Notes: generated by a model not told the origin, from the letters alone. Counted from the stretch's first letter, positions 10,040 through 21,010 are shown. The stretch: DNA of 64,000 bases from Takifugu bimaculatus (GCA_004026145.2 CP034980.1:10705649-10769648); one strand, 5' to 3'. Program-made: numbers and translations.

Positions 10040-13000
10040 TTAGTAACAGTAAGCTTTTTCAAAGAGGTAGGTTTTGAGTCTGATCTTAAAAGTAGCGATG
10101 GAGTCAGCCTCCCGTACCTGGACAGGGAGCTGGTTCCAAAGCAGGGGGGCCTGGTAGCTAAATGCTCGGCCCCCCATTCTACTCCTAGAAACTCTGGGAA
10201 CCACAAGTAGACCAGCATTCTGAGAGCGGAGCGGTCTATTGGGCTGATAGGGTATCACTAGCTCCTCCAGGTAGGATGGAGCTAGGCCTCTGAGGACCTT
10301 GTAGGTCAGAAGAAGGGTTTTAAAAGTTATTCTAAATTTAACGGGCAGCCAATGAAGCGACACCATTACAGGACTTATGTGATCTCTTTTGTCAATACCT
10401 GTCAGAACTCTGGCTGCAGCATTTTGGATCAACTGGAGGCTTCTTAAAGAGTTGTTTGGACACCCTGATAATAAGGAGTTACAGTAGTCCAGCCTGGAAG
10501 TAACAAATGCATGGACTAACTTTTCAGCATCAGGCTGCATCAGTAGCTTCCTGATCTTTGAGATGTTCCTCAAGTGAAAAAAGGCACTTCTAGAGACTAA
10601 TTTAATGTGTGAGTTGAAGGAGAGATTTTGATCAAAAGTTACTCCTAGATTCCTCACAGAGAGACTAGATGTTAATGAGATACCATCTAGAGTGATCATG
10701 TGATCAAATCTATCCCTGAGAGGTTCAGGACCAAACACCATGACCTCAGTTTTTCCTGGGTTAAGGAGGAGGAAATTTGAAGACATCCAGGACTTTATGT
10801 CTTTAAGACAGGTCTGGAGCTTCACTAACTTCTCTGTCTCCTCGGGTTTCATGGATAAATAGAGCTGAGTGTCATCAGCATAACAATGAAAATTTATCCC
10901 ATGCTGCCGAATAATGTTCCCTAAGGGAAGCATATACAATGTGAAGAGGATTGGTCCGAGTACGGAACCTTGAGGAACTCCATGGCTAACCCTACTGTAT
11001 GAGGAGGGAACGCCGTGGACATGGGCAAACTGGTATCTATCAGATAAGTATGATCTAAACCAGTCTAGTGCTGTCCCTTTAATCCCAATCACATGTTCCA
11101 GTCTCTGTAACAGGATGCTGTGATCAACTGTATCAAAAGCAGCACTGAGGTCCAGCAGAACCAGCATAGAGACCAGTCCATGATCGGAAGCTATGAGAAG
11201 ATCATTAGTGACTTTAAGAAGTGCTGTTTCTGTGCTGTGGTGAGCTCTAAAGCCTGACTGAAACATCTCAAACAGGCTGTTCCTCTGCAGGTGCTCCAGT
11301 AACTGAGTCACCACCACCTTCTCTAGAACTTTAGAGATAAAAGGAAGGTTGGATATTGGCCTATAATTTCCCAAGACATCAGGATCCAGTGATGGTTTTT
11401 TAAGCAACGGCTTAATCACTGCCACCTTGTAGGACCGGGGTACATAACCTGACACTAAAGAACCATTGATCTGGTCCAGGATAGAACTGCCTATCAGTGG
11501 TAGAACATCCTTCAACAGGTGTGTTGGGATGGGATCTAAAAGACACGTAGTGGTCTTGGATTTCTGAATTAGCGATGACGCCTCAGAAAAATATATAGGG
11601 CTGAAGGAGCTTAAGGGCTCGTTGGAGACCCTGCATGTTCCCACAGTCGGCACATCTGGTGATGGTCCAGTTGTAGGGATGGCCTGGTTAGCTTTCTCTC
11701 TGATAGCTAGAACTTTATCAGTGAAGAAGCTCATGAAGTCTTCACCACTAAGGGAAGAAGGGATACGTGGATCTAAAACACTGTGACTCTTGGTTAATTT
11801 GGCCACAGTGCTGAAAAGAAACCTGGGGTTGTTCTTATTTTCCTCAATCAAAGAAGAAAAATAAGCTGTTCTAGCCTTACGAAGGGCCTTTTTGTAAACT
11901 AATAGACAGTCTTTCCAGGCTACATGGTAGCTGTCTATCTTACAAGAATGCCACTTCCTTTCCAGTCTTCGCACTTTCTGCTTGAGGGTCCTGATATGTG
12001 AATTATACCAGGGGGCACACCTCCTCTGATTTACTATTTTCTTTTTCAGGGGGGCAACAGAATCAAGCGTGATTCTCAGTGAGGTTGCTGCACCTTCAGC
12101 AATAGAGTCAACCTCAGCAGGGCTCAGATTATAATGACTGATCCCTGGGGAAACACATGGTGGTCCTGGGATCAGCACAGGGATCACTTCCTTAAACTTA
12201 GCTACAGCATTATCTGAAAGACATCTGCTATAGTAAGACTTTGTTCTGAGCATAGAAGAATCCTTAATCATAAATGTAAAAGTGATCAAAGAGTGGTCTG
12301 ACAGGACTGGGTTCCGAGGGAACACTGACACATGTTCTACCTCAACACCATAAGTCAGGACTAGATCTAGGGTGTGGTTAAAGCTGTGAGTTGGTTGGTT
12401 TATCTGCTGGAGGAAACCAACTGACTCAAGTAATGAAATGAAGCCATTTCTAAAGCTGTCGTTTATAACGTCCATATGGATGTTAAAGTCTCCAATGATA
12501 ATGACTTTTTCCGTTCTAAGGACCAAGTCAGATAAGAAGTCAGAGAACTCAGACAGGAACTCTGAATGTGGCCCAGCAGGGGGCCGATATACTACTACAA
12601 ACAGAAGTGGCTTTTCTGTCCTCCAGTTCAGATGAGTGATGCCAAGAGTCAGGCTTTCAAATGAACTGTAGCCATGTTTTGGTCTGGGATTAATTAATAA
12701 CTTGGAGTGATAGATTGCTGCCACTCCCCCTCCTCGACCAGTAACACGTGGAATATGATAATTAAGATGGGTAGGAGGAGTAGATTCATTTAAGCTAACA
12801 TACTCCTCCTCCTGAAGCCAGGTCTCAGTAAGACAAAATAAATCAATGTGATGATCCGCTATCAGGTCGTGCACTAACAGGGATTTACACAAAAGAGATC
12901 TAATATTTAACAGTCCACACTTAATCGTGATATTAGTTTCTCCAACTTGTGCTTCAGTATTAATTTTAATAAGATTTTGGTGATTGACCGCTCTGCTCTG

Positions 13001-13141
13001 TGCTTGGTGAACTTTTAACCGTGGAACAGAGACTACCTCTATAGTGTTAAATATGTTATTGTTGGTGGATGAGGGTTCTAAGGAAGCAGCAGAGAGGTGT
13101 GTAAGACCACAACTCTGCGTCCTGGTCTGGACCCTGGATTG
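10040..13141 (-). CDS. LINE ORF2: AP-like endonuclease and reverse transcriptase
   Basis: This is the replication protein of the element: it nicks target DNA and copies the element RNA there. The last 950 codons (from 12892) hold the endonuclease, with FCLTETWL, VVYRPP, GDFNIH and LSDHSL at residues about 19-202. The RT follows, with LLDLSAAFD near 579, HGVPQGSVLGP near 637 and YADD at 671-674. All expected acidic residues are present and there is no internal stop. The frame is open for a further 83 codons upstream, right up to the ORF1 stop, in the same frame as ORF1. No ATG occurs before the endonuclease: the first one is at residue 140, after GDFNIH. Translation therefore probably depends on readthrough of the ORF1 TGA, reinitiation or a non-AUG start. 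Confidence 0.9.
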   Translation of the reverse strand, partial: QSRVQTRTQSCGLTHLSAASLEPSSTNNNIFNTIEVVSVPRLKVHQAQSRAVNHQNLIKINTEAQVGETNITIKCGLLNIRSLLCKSLLVHDLIADHHIDLFCLTETWLQEEEYVSLNESTPPTHLNYHIPRVTGRGGGVAAIYHSKLLINPRPKHGYSSFESLTLGITHLNWRTEKPLLFVVVYRPPAGPHSEFLSEFSDFLSDLVLRTEKVIIIGDFNIHMDVINDSFRNGFISLLESVGFLQQINQPTHSFNHTLDLVLTYGVEVEHVSVFPRNPVLSDHSLITFTFMIKDSSMLRTKSYYSRCLSDNAVAKFKEVIPVLIPGPPCVSPGISHYNLSPAEVDSIAEGAATSLRITLDSVAPLKKKIVNQRRCAPWYNSHIRTLKQKVRRLERKWHSCKIDSYHVAWKDCLLVYKKALRKARTAYFSSLIEENKNNPRFLFSTVAKLTKSHSVLDPRIPSSLSGEDFMSFFTDKVLAIREKANQAIPTTGPSPDVPTVGTCRVSNEPLSSFSPIYFSEASSLIQKSKTTTCLLDPIPTHLLKDVLPLIGSSILDQINGSLVSGYVPRSYKVAVIKPLLKKPSLDPDVLGNYRPISNLPFISKVLEKVVVTQLLEHLQRNSLFEMFQSGFRAHHSTETALLKVTNDLLIASDHGLVSMLVLLDLSAAFDTVDHSILLQRLEHVIGIKGTALDWFRSYLSDRYQFAHVHGVPSSYSRVSHGVPQGSVLGPILFTLYMLPLGNIIRQHGINFHCYADDTQLYLSMKPEETEKLVKLQTCLKDIKSWMSSNFLLLNPGKTEVMVFGPEPLRDRFDHMITLDGISLTSSLSVRNLGVTFDQNLSFNSHIKLVSRSAFFHLRNISKIRKLLMQPDAEKLVHAFVTSRLDYCNSLLSGCPNNSLRSLQLIQNAAARVLTGIDKRDHISPVMVSLHWLPVKFRITFKTLLLTYKVLRGLAPSYLEELVIPYQPNRPLRSQNAGLLVVPRVSRSRMGGRAFSYQAPLLWNQLPVQVREADSIATFKIRLKTYLFEKAYCY

Positions 13142-14023
13142 TCAGGTCACTTTGGGTCTAATAAAATTAGCCAGATTACTAGAGATGAGAGAAGCGCCAT
13201 CTCGAGTGGGATGGACACCGTCTCTCCTAATCAGACCAGGTTTTCCCCAGAAGGTGCTCCAATTGTCTATAAAGGCCACCTGGTTATCGGGGCACCACCG
13301 TGACAGCCAGCGACGAAGCGATGACATGCGGCTAAACATCTCATCGCTGGCCAGATTGGGGAGGGGACCAGAGAATGCTACGGAGTCCGACATCGTTTTT
13401 GCGTAGTTACACACCGACTTCAAGTTAATTTTAGTGACCTCCGACTGACGAAGCCGGGTGTCGTTGGCTCCGACGTGAATAATAACTTTACCAAATTTAC
13501 GATTACGTCTCGCCAGCAGCCATAAATTTGCTTCTATGTCGCCCGCTCTGGCCCCCGGAATGCACTTAACTATGGTCGCTGGAGTCGGCTTCACGTAGCG
13601 CAAAACAGAGTCGCCAATTACCAGGGTCGGTTTCTCGGCGGGTGTGTCGCCGAGTGGGGAAAAGCGGTTAGCCACGGGAAGCGGGTGGTGGGGCACCGTG
13701 GGCCTTTGTTTTGGGCTACGCTTCCTACGAACCGTCACCCAGCCGCCCTGGCTAGCCGGCTGCTCGGCTGCTGCCGGGGGACCGCTAGCTGAAGCTACGC
13801 TAGGCGGCTCCGCAGCAGCTAGCTTACCCTGGCTACATGACGCAACTCCAGCTAACTCCAAGCTGCGGAACCGCGTCTCAAGCTCGCTAAGTCTCGCCTC
13901 CATAGCCATAAATAAACTACACTTCTTGCACCTATTCCCTTCACTAAGGGAGGCAGAGGAGTAACTAAACATTTCACACTCTGAACAGACAAAGACACCG
14001 GGTGAAACAGACGGTGAGGCCAT
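13142..14023 (-). CDS. LINE ORF1: zinc motif, coiled coil and SGNH esterase
   Basis: A 293-residue protein. Residues 13-35 carry two Cys-x2-Cys pairs (C13, C16, C32, C35), a possible zinc ribbon or PHD-like motif. About 40-57 is a short coiled coil, and 60-130 is low-complexity with a basic patch near 98-108. From about 132 follows an SGNH/GDSL hydrolase domain: GDS at 137-139, GAND at 185-188 and DGVH at 268-271. The catalytic Ser139, Asp268 and His271 are all present. Esterase-type ORF1 proteins are known from CR1/L2-group LINEs; their substrate is not established. The ATG at 14023 is a good start, with the leader repeats just upstream. The stop is TGA followed by CAA. Confidence 0.9.
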   Translation of the reverse strand: MASPSVSPGVFVCSECEMFSYSSASLSEGNRCKKCSLFMAMEARLSELETRFRSLELAGVASCSQGKLAAAEPPSVASASGPPAAAEQPASQGGWVTVRRKRSPKQRPTVPHHPLPVANRFSPLGDTPAEKPTLVIGDSVLRYVKPTPATIVKCIPGARAGDIEANLWLLARRNRKFGKVIIHVGANDTRLRQSEVTKINLKSVCNYAKTMSDSVAFSGPLPNLASDEMFSRMSSLRRWLSRWCPDNQVAFIDNWSTFWGKPGLIRRDGVHPTRDGASLISSNLANFIRPKVT

Positions 14024-14106
14024 GCTAACGCTAGTGATCGGCGAAGCCCTGTATTTGTTTAATATGGGTTGTTTCTTACTGTTGATATCAGGTGACTAGA
14101 ATGTCT

Positions 14107-14210
14107 CAAGTGTTCAAAATTTTAAGTAAAGTGAATACAACACACCAAGTGTTCAATATTAAGTGAATACAACACACCAAGTGTTCAATATTAAGTGAAT
14201 ACGGCACCCC
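14107..14210. repeat. Three tandem 32-39-bp units in the LINE 5' leader
   Basis: Units at 14107-14145, 14146-14177 and 14178-14210 each start CAAGTGTTCAA and contain TTAAGTGAATAC. They lie 84 bases or more upstream of the ORF1 ATG on the minus strand. Repeated leader units often carry the internal promoter of LINEs; that role here is inference. Confidence 0.75.
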
Positions 14211-14460
14211 GTGCACAATGCAACCAACGAACGATAGAAGAGACAGGAAGTGACGCAATACATCAACAATGTCACCATTTGCAGTAGTTGTTTGTGAACA
14301 CAGCAGAAAGACAACTCCAAAGGCTTCCTCACATCTATCTTGGCTCGTTAATTCTACAATTGAATCTCTTTACTCTGCCGCTGATGGGTTTACAGTCTCA
14401 TATGACAGGTGAAGCCTGCCTCTGCCACCAAGGTCGTTGCACACTGCACCATTTTGCAAA

Positions 14461-15535
14461 ACCAATCAATCAATCAATCAATTAACCTTTATATGGCATC
14501 TGTTACAATCATAATTGTTTCTAGGTGCTTTAGAGAATCCCAGGGCCTGACCCCAAACAAGCAACAGTGGCAAGGAAAAACTTCCCTTTAACAGAAAGAA
14601 ACCTTGAGCAGGACCAGGCTCATATAGGGGAACCTTCCTGCTGATGGCAGGCTGGGTAGAGAGAGAGGAGAAGGGGGAGGACAGGTAGAGGAGAGCATAG
14701 GTAGAACATAGAGATACATTATATTAATTAAAATAAGCTGCCGGTAGAGTCGGGTTGGGTGGGTCAGCGGGGTCGGAGGTCAGTAGGTGAGCATACAGCT
14801 ATGAAGGCAGTGATACCTGTAGATGAATAGAGAATTGAGAATAAACGTTTTGGACTTGACTCTTCCCTTTAGACAATCTTCTAAATATGATCATTAGTCT
14901 GACTAGAAGAATAACTGGAACTACAGAGTTACTGACTATCAGCTTTCTCAAAGAGGAAGGTTTGAAGTCTAATCTGATAGTAGAGATGGATTCAGCCTCC
15001 CGTGCCTGGTCAGGAAGCTGGTTCAACAGCAGGGGGGCCTGCTAGCCAAATGGTCGGCCACCCAATAGTCCAGCCTGGAAAGAACAAATGCTGGACTAAC
15101 TTTTCAGCATCATGCCACGTCAATAATTTACTGATCTTTGCAATGTTCCTCAAGTTAATAGAATATAGGCTGTTTTAATGTGTAAATTAGAGGACAGATC
15201 TGGATCAAAGGTTAATCCAAGATTCCTCACAGAGAGACTAGAGGCTAAGGAGATACCATCAGTGATCATGTGATCTAATCTATCCCTGAGAGGTTCAGGA
15301 CCAAACGCCATGACCTCAGTTTTTCCTGAATTAAGGAGAAGGAAATTTGAAGACATCCACGACTTTATGTCTTTAAGACAGGTCTGAAGCTTCACTAACT
15401 GCTCTGTCTCCTCTGATTTCATGGATAAATATAGCTGAGTGTCATCAGCATAAAAATGAACATTTATTCCATGCTGGTGAATAATGTTTCCTAAGGGGAT
15501 CATGTACAAAGTGAAAAAGATTGGTCCAAGCACTG
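14461..15535 (-). mobile_element. Diverged L2-like LINE fragment
   Basis: Begins with the (AATC)n tail and conserved 3' hairpin (14461-14620), followed by 3' UTR and parts of the ORF2 C-terminus. An RT piece (15150-15533) keeps the YADD motif. Several internal deletions and many substitutions against the full-length copy indicate an older insertion, truncated at about 15535. Confidence 0.8.
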
Positions 15536-16374
15536 GGCTTTAGGCGTAACTGGATATGCCAGGATGGCCTTTATTTTAGCACATCGGGACTTCATAGGGA
15601 GGCTCACCATAACCAGAAGAGATGGAGCAAAAACACAAAAAGTTCACAAAGAACTGACTAAACTTGTCACTCTTTAAAAACCAGCCCATTTCACTTTAAT
15701 GGTTATAGTGATGCAGCTGCTTTGCTTTGTCCATTGACGTCCTCTTAGTGTGTGTTCATGTGAATACCAGAGGCTCGTGAAACATACCAAACAGAAATAA
15801 ACACTTATGTCGTGGTATATCAGCAGAGTAGCAATGCATCTGTTTGGACCCACATGCACTCTCTTTATCAGCATATGAAGCCATAATTAGCTAGCAGAAG
15901 GCACCTGCATCAGTATACCAGAGTGTTCTAATGAGATAAATGTTTTACAGAAGGCCTTCATTAAAATTGCAAAGGATGCACAAAAGATCCTCTCCTATCT
16001 GAATCATGCAGAAGGTTTCTTCTGCTCTCTATATAATTTAGAAGATCATCTATGTGGATGGGATCATATGGCTGGTTAAAATCTTAATCTGGTAGTACTG
16101 AGGACATGCAATGTACCAATGCTCCTTAAGACAAATAAATAATCCGCTAAATACTGTATGGTTGTGTACATAACTTACATACCTACTTAGAATATTCATC
16201 CTGGACCTAGTCAACACTAGAAGAACAACCAGACAGAACAACAAAGCTCCTGGTTGCTATACGTGACCAACGTCATTATAGGCATGACAGCTCTCCTCTT
16301 CTTGGAAATATGAGTCAACCTTTAAACATTTGTGGTCTTCTTCCTACAAATCACCAACCTACCGCATGTATATA

Positions 16375-16376
<2 letters not shown>
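15536..16376. other. No gene seen
   Basis: AT-rich sequence with short unsupported ORFs on the minus strand (15674-15874, 16050-16244). No family recognised. Confidence 0.4.

Positions 16377-16378
<2 letters not shown>

Positions 16379-16439
<61 letters not shown>
16379..16439. repeat. (TG)n microsatellite
   Basis: About thirty uninterrupted TG units. Confidence 0.95.
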
Positions 16440-16441
<2 letters not shown>

Positions 16442-16619
16442 AGATATACCCAATGTCATCTTTCCCTTGGACCCTATGAGGCCTGCTGGTGTCCCTCGTG
16501 ATATGTGAGTGTCCTGGCATGATGATATGATGACAGATATTAGATTACAATCATTCTTCCCACATGTCTGTACCAAGCACACCTACTTTCTCATCTTAAA
16601 CTCCTGCTGTTTTAGGTGG

Positions 16620-16880
16620 TGATGGAATGGTGGGGAAACATGTCCACTCTGTTTTGTTGTGTCAGGCCCAGACCGGATGTTTCCAGTCTTCAATGGCTGA
16701 GTTCTTTCCCAATGGTATTTCTGAAGCATCTACAGGCAGATGAATCAAACCCAATGTTACATAGTTTCTGAATAAGCTGAGAACGATCAACCATATCGAA
16801 AGCATGGCTCAATGAAAACAGCAGCACAATGGATCTTCCTGTCCATAAGGGAGACACTGTCATTTACAACCAGTGTGACG
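16620..16880 (-). pseudogene. RT fragment of another LINE
   Basis: The minus-strand translation reads NDSVSLMDRKIHCAAVFIE and, after a frame change, a segment like AFDMVDRSQLIQKLC. This is RT motif A and its surroundings in CR1/L2-type elements. It is clearly different from the main family of this window and has frame breaks. Confidence 0.55.
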
Positions 16881-16993
16881 GAAGAGACTGTAGTGAGCAT
16901 GCATGTACATCCAGGTTGGTAATAAAGGCTCAGAACAGAAGATATATTTCAATAAATCATTTGAGCTGTCAAGCAACAGTGATTCCACATATT

Positions 16994-17960
16994 GGTCAAT
17001 AATTGTTGAGATTAATCAATCAATCTTTATTTATATAGCGTCTTATACAATCAAAATTGTTTCAAGGCGCTTTCCAGAAACCCAGGGCCTAACCCCAGAC
17101 AAGCAACAGTGGCAAGGAAAAACTCCCCTTTAACAGGAAGAAACCCTGAGCAGGACCAAACTCATGTAGGGGGACCCTCCTGCTGATGGCCGGCTGGGTA
17201 GAGAGAGAGGAGAGGGGGGAGGACAGGGAGAGGATAGAACGGCGAGGAGAGGAAACGATGACCCAGTGGGGTGACAGAGGCCTGTCAGGTGATCATGTTT
17301 CTGGACCCCGGCAGCCTTGGCCTATAACAGCATGATGCTTCCTTAAACTTAGCAACAGCATTATCTGAAAGACATCTGCTATAGTAAGACTGTGTTCTGA
17401 GGATAGAAGAATCCTTAATCATAAATGTAAAAGTGATCAAAGAATGGTCTGACAGGAGTGGGTTCTGAGGGAACACTGACACATGTTCTACCTCAACACC
17501 ATAAGTCAGAACTAGATCTATGTTGTGGTTGAAGTTATGAGTTGGTTGGTTTATCTGCTGGAGGAAACCAACTGACTCAAGTAATGAAATGATGCCATTT
17601 CTAAAGCTGTCATTTACAACGTCTACATGGATATTAAAGTCTCCTATGATAATGACTTTGTCTGTTCTAAGGACCAAGTCATATAAGAAATCAGAGAACT
17701 CAGACAGGAACTCTGAATGTGGCCCAGCAGGGGGCCGATATACAACTACAAACAGAAGTGGCTTTTCTGCCTTCCAGTTCAGATGGGTGATGCCAAGAGT
17801 CAGGCTTTCAAAGGAACTGGAGCCATATTCTGGTCTAGGATTAATTAATAACTTGGAGTGATAGATTGCTGCCACTCCCCCTCCTCGACCAGTGGCACGT
17901 GGAATATGATAATTAAGATGGATTGATGTTCTCTTCATTTTAATACAGCTACAATCTTGC
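16994..17960 (-). mobile_element. L2-like LINE with large internal deletion
   Basis: The 3' tail, hairpin and 3' UTR (16994-17333) join directly to the endonuclease part of ORF2 (17335-17920), with GDFNIHVDVV and LSDHSL recognisable. The whole RT and C-terminal region is missing. The endonuclease ORF runs 17285-18001 and ends in non-LINE sequence. Confidence 0.85.
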
Positions 17961-19138
17961 AGCAGAAGCATTACGTCAACCACCCACCTCTGAAAGTCCA
18001 CTTGAAGCAGCCGAGTTCTCTAACTGCATGTTACAGCTGAGGTCATATTACTGAACAATACCACTGTGGTTCATCATTCATGCTTCAGTTGTGTATGTTG
18101 CCTGATGTCCTGTAATTTATAAATAACTGTTTGACCTTACAGAAAAAATATCTATTTTTGCACATGTTTTGTTTGCTTGTAGGTGAAGGAACAAGCAGAT
18201 GCTTGAGGAAACCTTGTCAACACATCCAAGTTCACAACGGGTCTCACAGGGCAGCACCTTTACACCCTGTTGACTGGCTATCCTTGTCTGATATGATGAA
18301 AGTTCATCTTGGAAGCCAAGGCAATCCTGGACTTTGGAAGGCCTCTTCTGTGGGATGTGTACACTGAAAAGGAACCACATTGGATATAAGGGTTGTGAGA
18401 CTAGCCACAGAACTGTAATTCCCAATTAACTGACAATAGCAATTTACAAATTCCAAGAAGCTTTGCAGCTGCTTATTGGAGTCAGGGACTGGTCAGGAGG
18501 TGACTGTGGAAACATTTGCTGGATCTATCTGAATGCTTGCAGGGAAGAAACTGAAGTCACATGGAACGAGCACCGCAAATTTGCATTTCCCTCAATTATT
18601 AGTTTAGAACTACTGATTGAAGCCAGCAGAAACTGACTTCTTCTCTCGTTGAAGATAGGCAAAATAATTCTTATTTCCACAGGTGTGTGTGTGGGGCATG
18701 TTAACGTGTGTGCGCCTGCGCCTGCATGTGGAGCAGCAGTTCATTTTTAGTACAATAAATTCCATGAAACATCTTTCTGATTAAACAGAAAGATGGGTGC
18801 ATGTAGGAAATCTTTACATTAAACCCTGTTTTTAATAAATAGAATTTGTGTGATACTGACATTATCTGACTGTATGGGCAGTAGTCCATGAGGTTGCTGT
18901 GACACCTGCTGACATCGTGGTAATACCATTGTGACATCATCTGGCAGAGCGAGCCTCCAGCTGTGTACTGCAGCAGTCAAGGATGCCAACAGACAGTTAC
19001 AGTCAACCTCCCTTCATGGTTTTACCAGTGTCTGCATTTCACATCAGTATGTGTTCTTGGCAACAGTTTCACAGGCTGTTTCACAGGCTGTTCAGGTGCA
19101 AAAGAGGAAGCAAGCCAGAGTAAAAAACCCAGAATACA
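17961..19138. other. No gene seen
   Basis: Only short ORFs without recognisable domains and a weak TG-rich patch near 18683-18725. No element boundaries identified. Confidence 0.4.
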
Positions 19139-19671
19139 TACCGTATTTTCACAACCATAAGGCGCACTGTATTAAAAGGCGCAGTCTCAGTTATAGGTGC
19201 TATTTCTGTAGTTAAAACATACATAAGACACACCGTATTATTAGGCGCATGCTGAAACAGTAAAAATGACAACGGAAGTAAAACAGTGAGTTTCGACACA
19301 TTTATTGAACAAAATATTCATTCTTCCGCCACAAAACCATCAAAGTTTTCATCTTCTGTATCTGAACTAAACAGCTGCACTATTTCAATGTCCTACATCC
19401 CAAATTCCTCTTCTTAATTGATGGCCTGCAGTTTAAAGTAAGCCTCATTCATACGTGTCTCGCTTGACCGGCGCCAATTTCGGGGATCCTTACACGTAGG
19501 TGTGCCGCTAATCGATTGGCGGAGCGTTTACCATAGTGCATCCACCAAAGGCACACAGCAGATTTTGGAACTCAGTCCACACACAAGGCGCACCATGTTA
19601 TAAGGCGCACTGTCAATTTTTGAGAAAATCTCAGTGTTTTAGGTGCACCTTATAGTCGTGAAAATACGGTA
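19139..19671. mobile_element. Pogo/Tigger-like TIR element, deleted
   Basis: The ends are TA + CCGTATTTTCAC(A)AC at the left and the inverted counterpart ending AAAATACGG + TA at the right. About 26 bases are shared with a few mismatches, and the TA target duplications point to the Tc1/mariner superfamily. On the minus strand an internal stretch (19310-19375) encodes an acidic Ser/Asp/Glu tail ending in a stop, as in pogo/Tigger transposase C-termini. It is 529 bp between the TAs with no intact transposase. The subfamily is provisional. Confidence 0.65.
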
Positions 19672-19889
19672 ATTTTAATCCATAGGAACCAAGAGGTAAC
19701 AGAGAAAGATGGCTGGAAGAATCAGTTAACCAGTCTACAAGGGGGAGGTAAAAATGCAAAAACATTTTGAGAGCACCCTAATTAGCCTCCTGTTTGTAGC
19801 ACCTAGTGGTGCAAAGGAGAGCTGCTCCTGGGGACAAGGCATCATTTTCTTGAGCAAGTCCTGAGTGAAATTAAATCAAGTAAAAAGTA

Positions 19890-20700
19890 ATGCTCACTTG
19901 GCTTTCCAAAAATGTAGTCGCATTGCTGTTCTTATATACTTTCTTATGATCAGGACACACCAGAAATGGCAGTGCAGCACACTCCAACCAGTTTCTTCAG
20001 GCTTCCAAGGTCTCTTTCACAGCCAACAGCTTCCAGTTGCCCACATCCTCTCACCTGTGGAAGGCTTTTTTGAGAAGAACATACAGGAATGGAACAAGAG
20101 CAGTGTATTTTTCAGCCTATATAAAGGACTGATTCTCAAGGATCGACTGAAGAACCAACCATTGCGCATGCTCTTCCTCAGACATTGAAAAAATCCAAAT
20201 ATCATCTAAAGAGAGAAACACAAAATTGTTCAAGATGTCTCTTACATCTTCATTAGCAAGGGCCTGAAATAATGCGGGGGCAGTGGTGAAAGCAAATGGC
20301 ATAATAATAATAATAAATGGAAATTTATGCAGAATAAATGGTAGGCATTTCTAAGATTCAACTGGAAAATAATTGCTCCCTGCAAAAGCTTAATGGCAGA
20401 GGTCATCAAGACCTCTGTAACTGATGCAGGGTCTTGTCCTTCTCCATAAACAAAAAAACCCTCCTTTAGATGTACTCATCCATGGCCTTCCTTTCTGGAC
20501 CAGAAACTCAGAGGAAGGTTCAGACTTGGAGAGAGAAGGCCAGTCTATGTGAGGGTTATCTTTGGACTGCCAGAGGTACACCAAGTAGACCTCTGGATAC
20601 TCATGAGTATCACAGTACAATTCAAGTACAATAAAAACCCGCAATGCATCAGAAAATGGTGTGTCTGAAGATGAAGATCATCTTGACATCAGTTTGAAGG
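19890..20700 (-). pseudogene. Ty3/gypsy (sushi-type) RT-RNase H remnant
   Basis: Read from high to low coordinates, this gives the RT approach region with a CISYRGLDDL-like segment (about 20400), MPFAFTTAPALFQALAN and the LDDI box (20302-20200), and then the RNase H/RT connection with LLAVKETLEA and an RNWLE...PDHK pattern. Stops and frame shifts are frequent. The order and motifs are those of fish sushi-type gypsy elements. No LTR is attached. Confidence 0.7.
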
Positions 20701-20879
20701 ATTGTGACATGTACTCCTCCATTAAAGGCGAGGCTGTCATTCATTAACTCAATCCAAAATAAATATGTAAAAAATCTAATGTCAGTAAAAGGCAAACATC
20801 ATAATCATTGTAAACAGATTAAACAGAACAAATTTAATGTGGTGCCAAGTAAAATGCATTTCTGGTGATGCAACACTCT

Positions 20880-21010
20880 AAATGCTTATAATGTTCTAAT
20901 CTTATTTGTATTTATTTGTTCTGTTTCTATACTTTGTATAGGTTGCTACTACAATTCAATTTCCCTACGGGGATGAATAAAGTACATCTTAAACTTAATC
21001 TTAATCTTAA
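20880..21010 (+). mobile_element. LINE 3' tail (ACGGGGATGAATAAAGT type)
   Basis: Contains TTCAATTTCCCTACGGGGATGAATAAAGTA followed by short (CTTAAT)n-like repeats, a common 3' end of fish Rex1/L2-type LINEs. No coding part precedes it. Confidence 0.5.

Larger units (their letters stand above)
9260..14210 (-). mobile_element. Near full-length L2-like LINE
   Basis: About 4.95 kb on the minus strand. From 5' to 3' it has a tandem-repeat leader (14210-14107), ORF1 (14023-13142), ORF2 (13141-10040), then a 3' UTR with an AG-rich tract (9480-9670 and 9845-9890). It ends in a conserved hairpin at 9312-9350 and a (TTTGA/TTGATT)n tail. It is the best preserved of roughly eighteen copies or pieces of this family in the window. 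Both ORFs keep their catalytic motifs, so the copy is recent. The L2 assignment rests on the RT motifs and on the esterase ORF1, a known feature of CR1/L2-group elements. Confidence 0.85.

Noticed and set aside
14107..14210. Tandem repeat as a CRISPR-like array
   Set aside because: Units are directly adjacent with no spacers, and the context is a LINE leader in a vertebrate genome.
16310..16582. Cys-Val and Thr-His repeat ORFs
   Set aside because: Produced by the (TG)n microsatellite; likewise at 35913-36264, 39073-39304 and 60750-61025.
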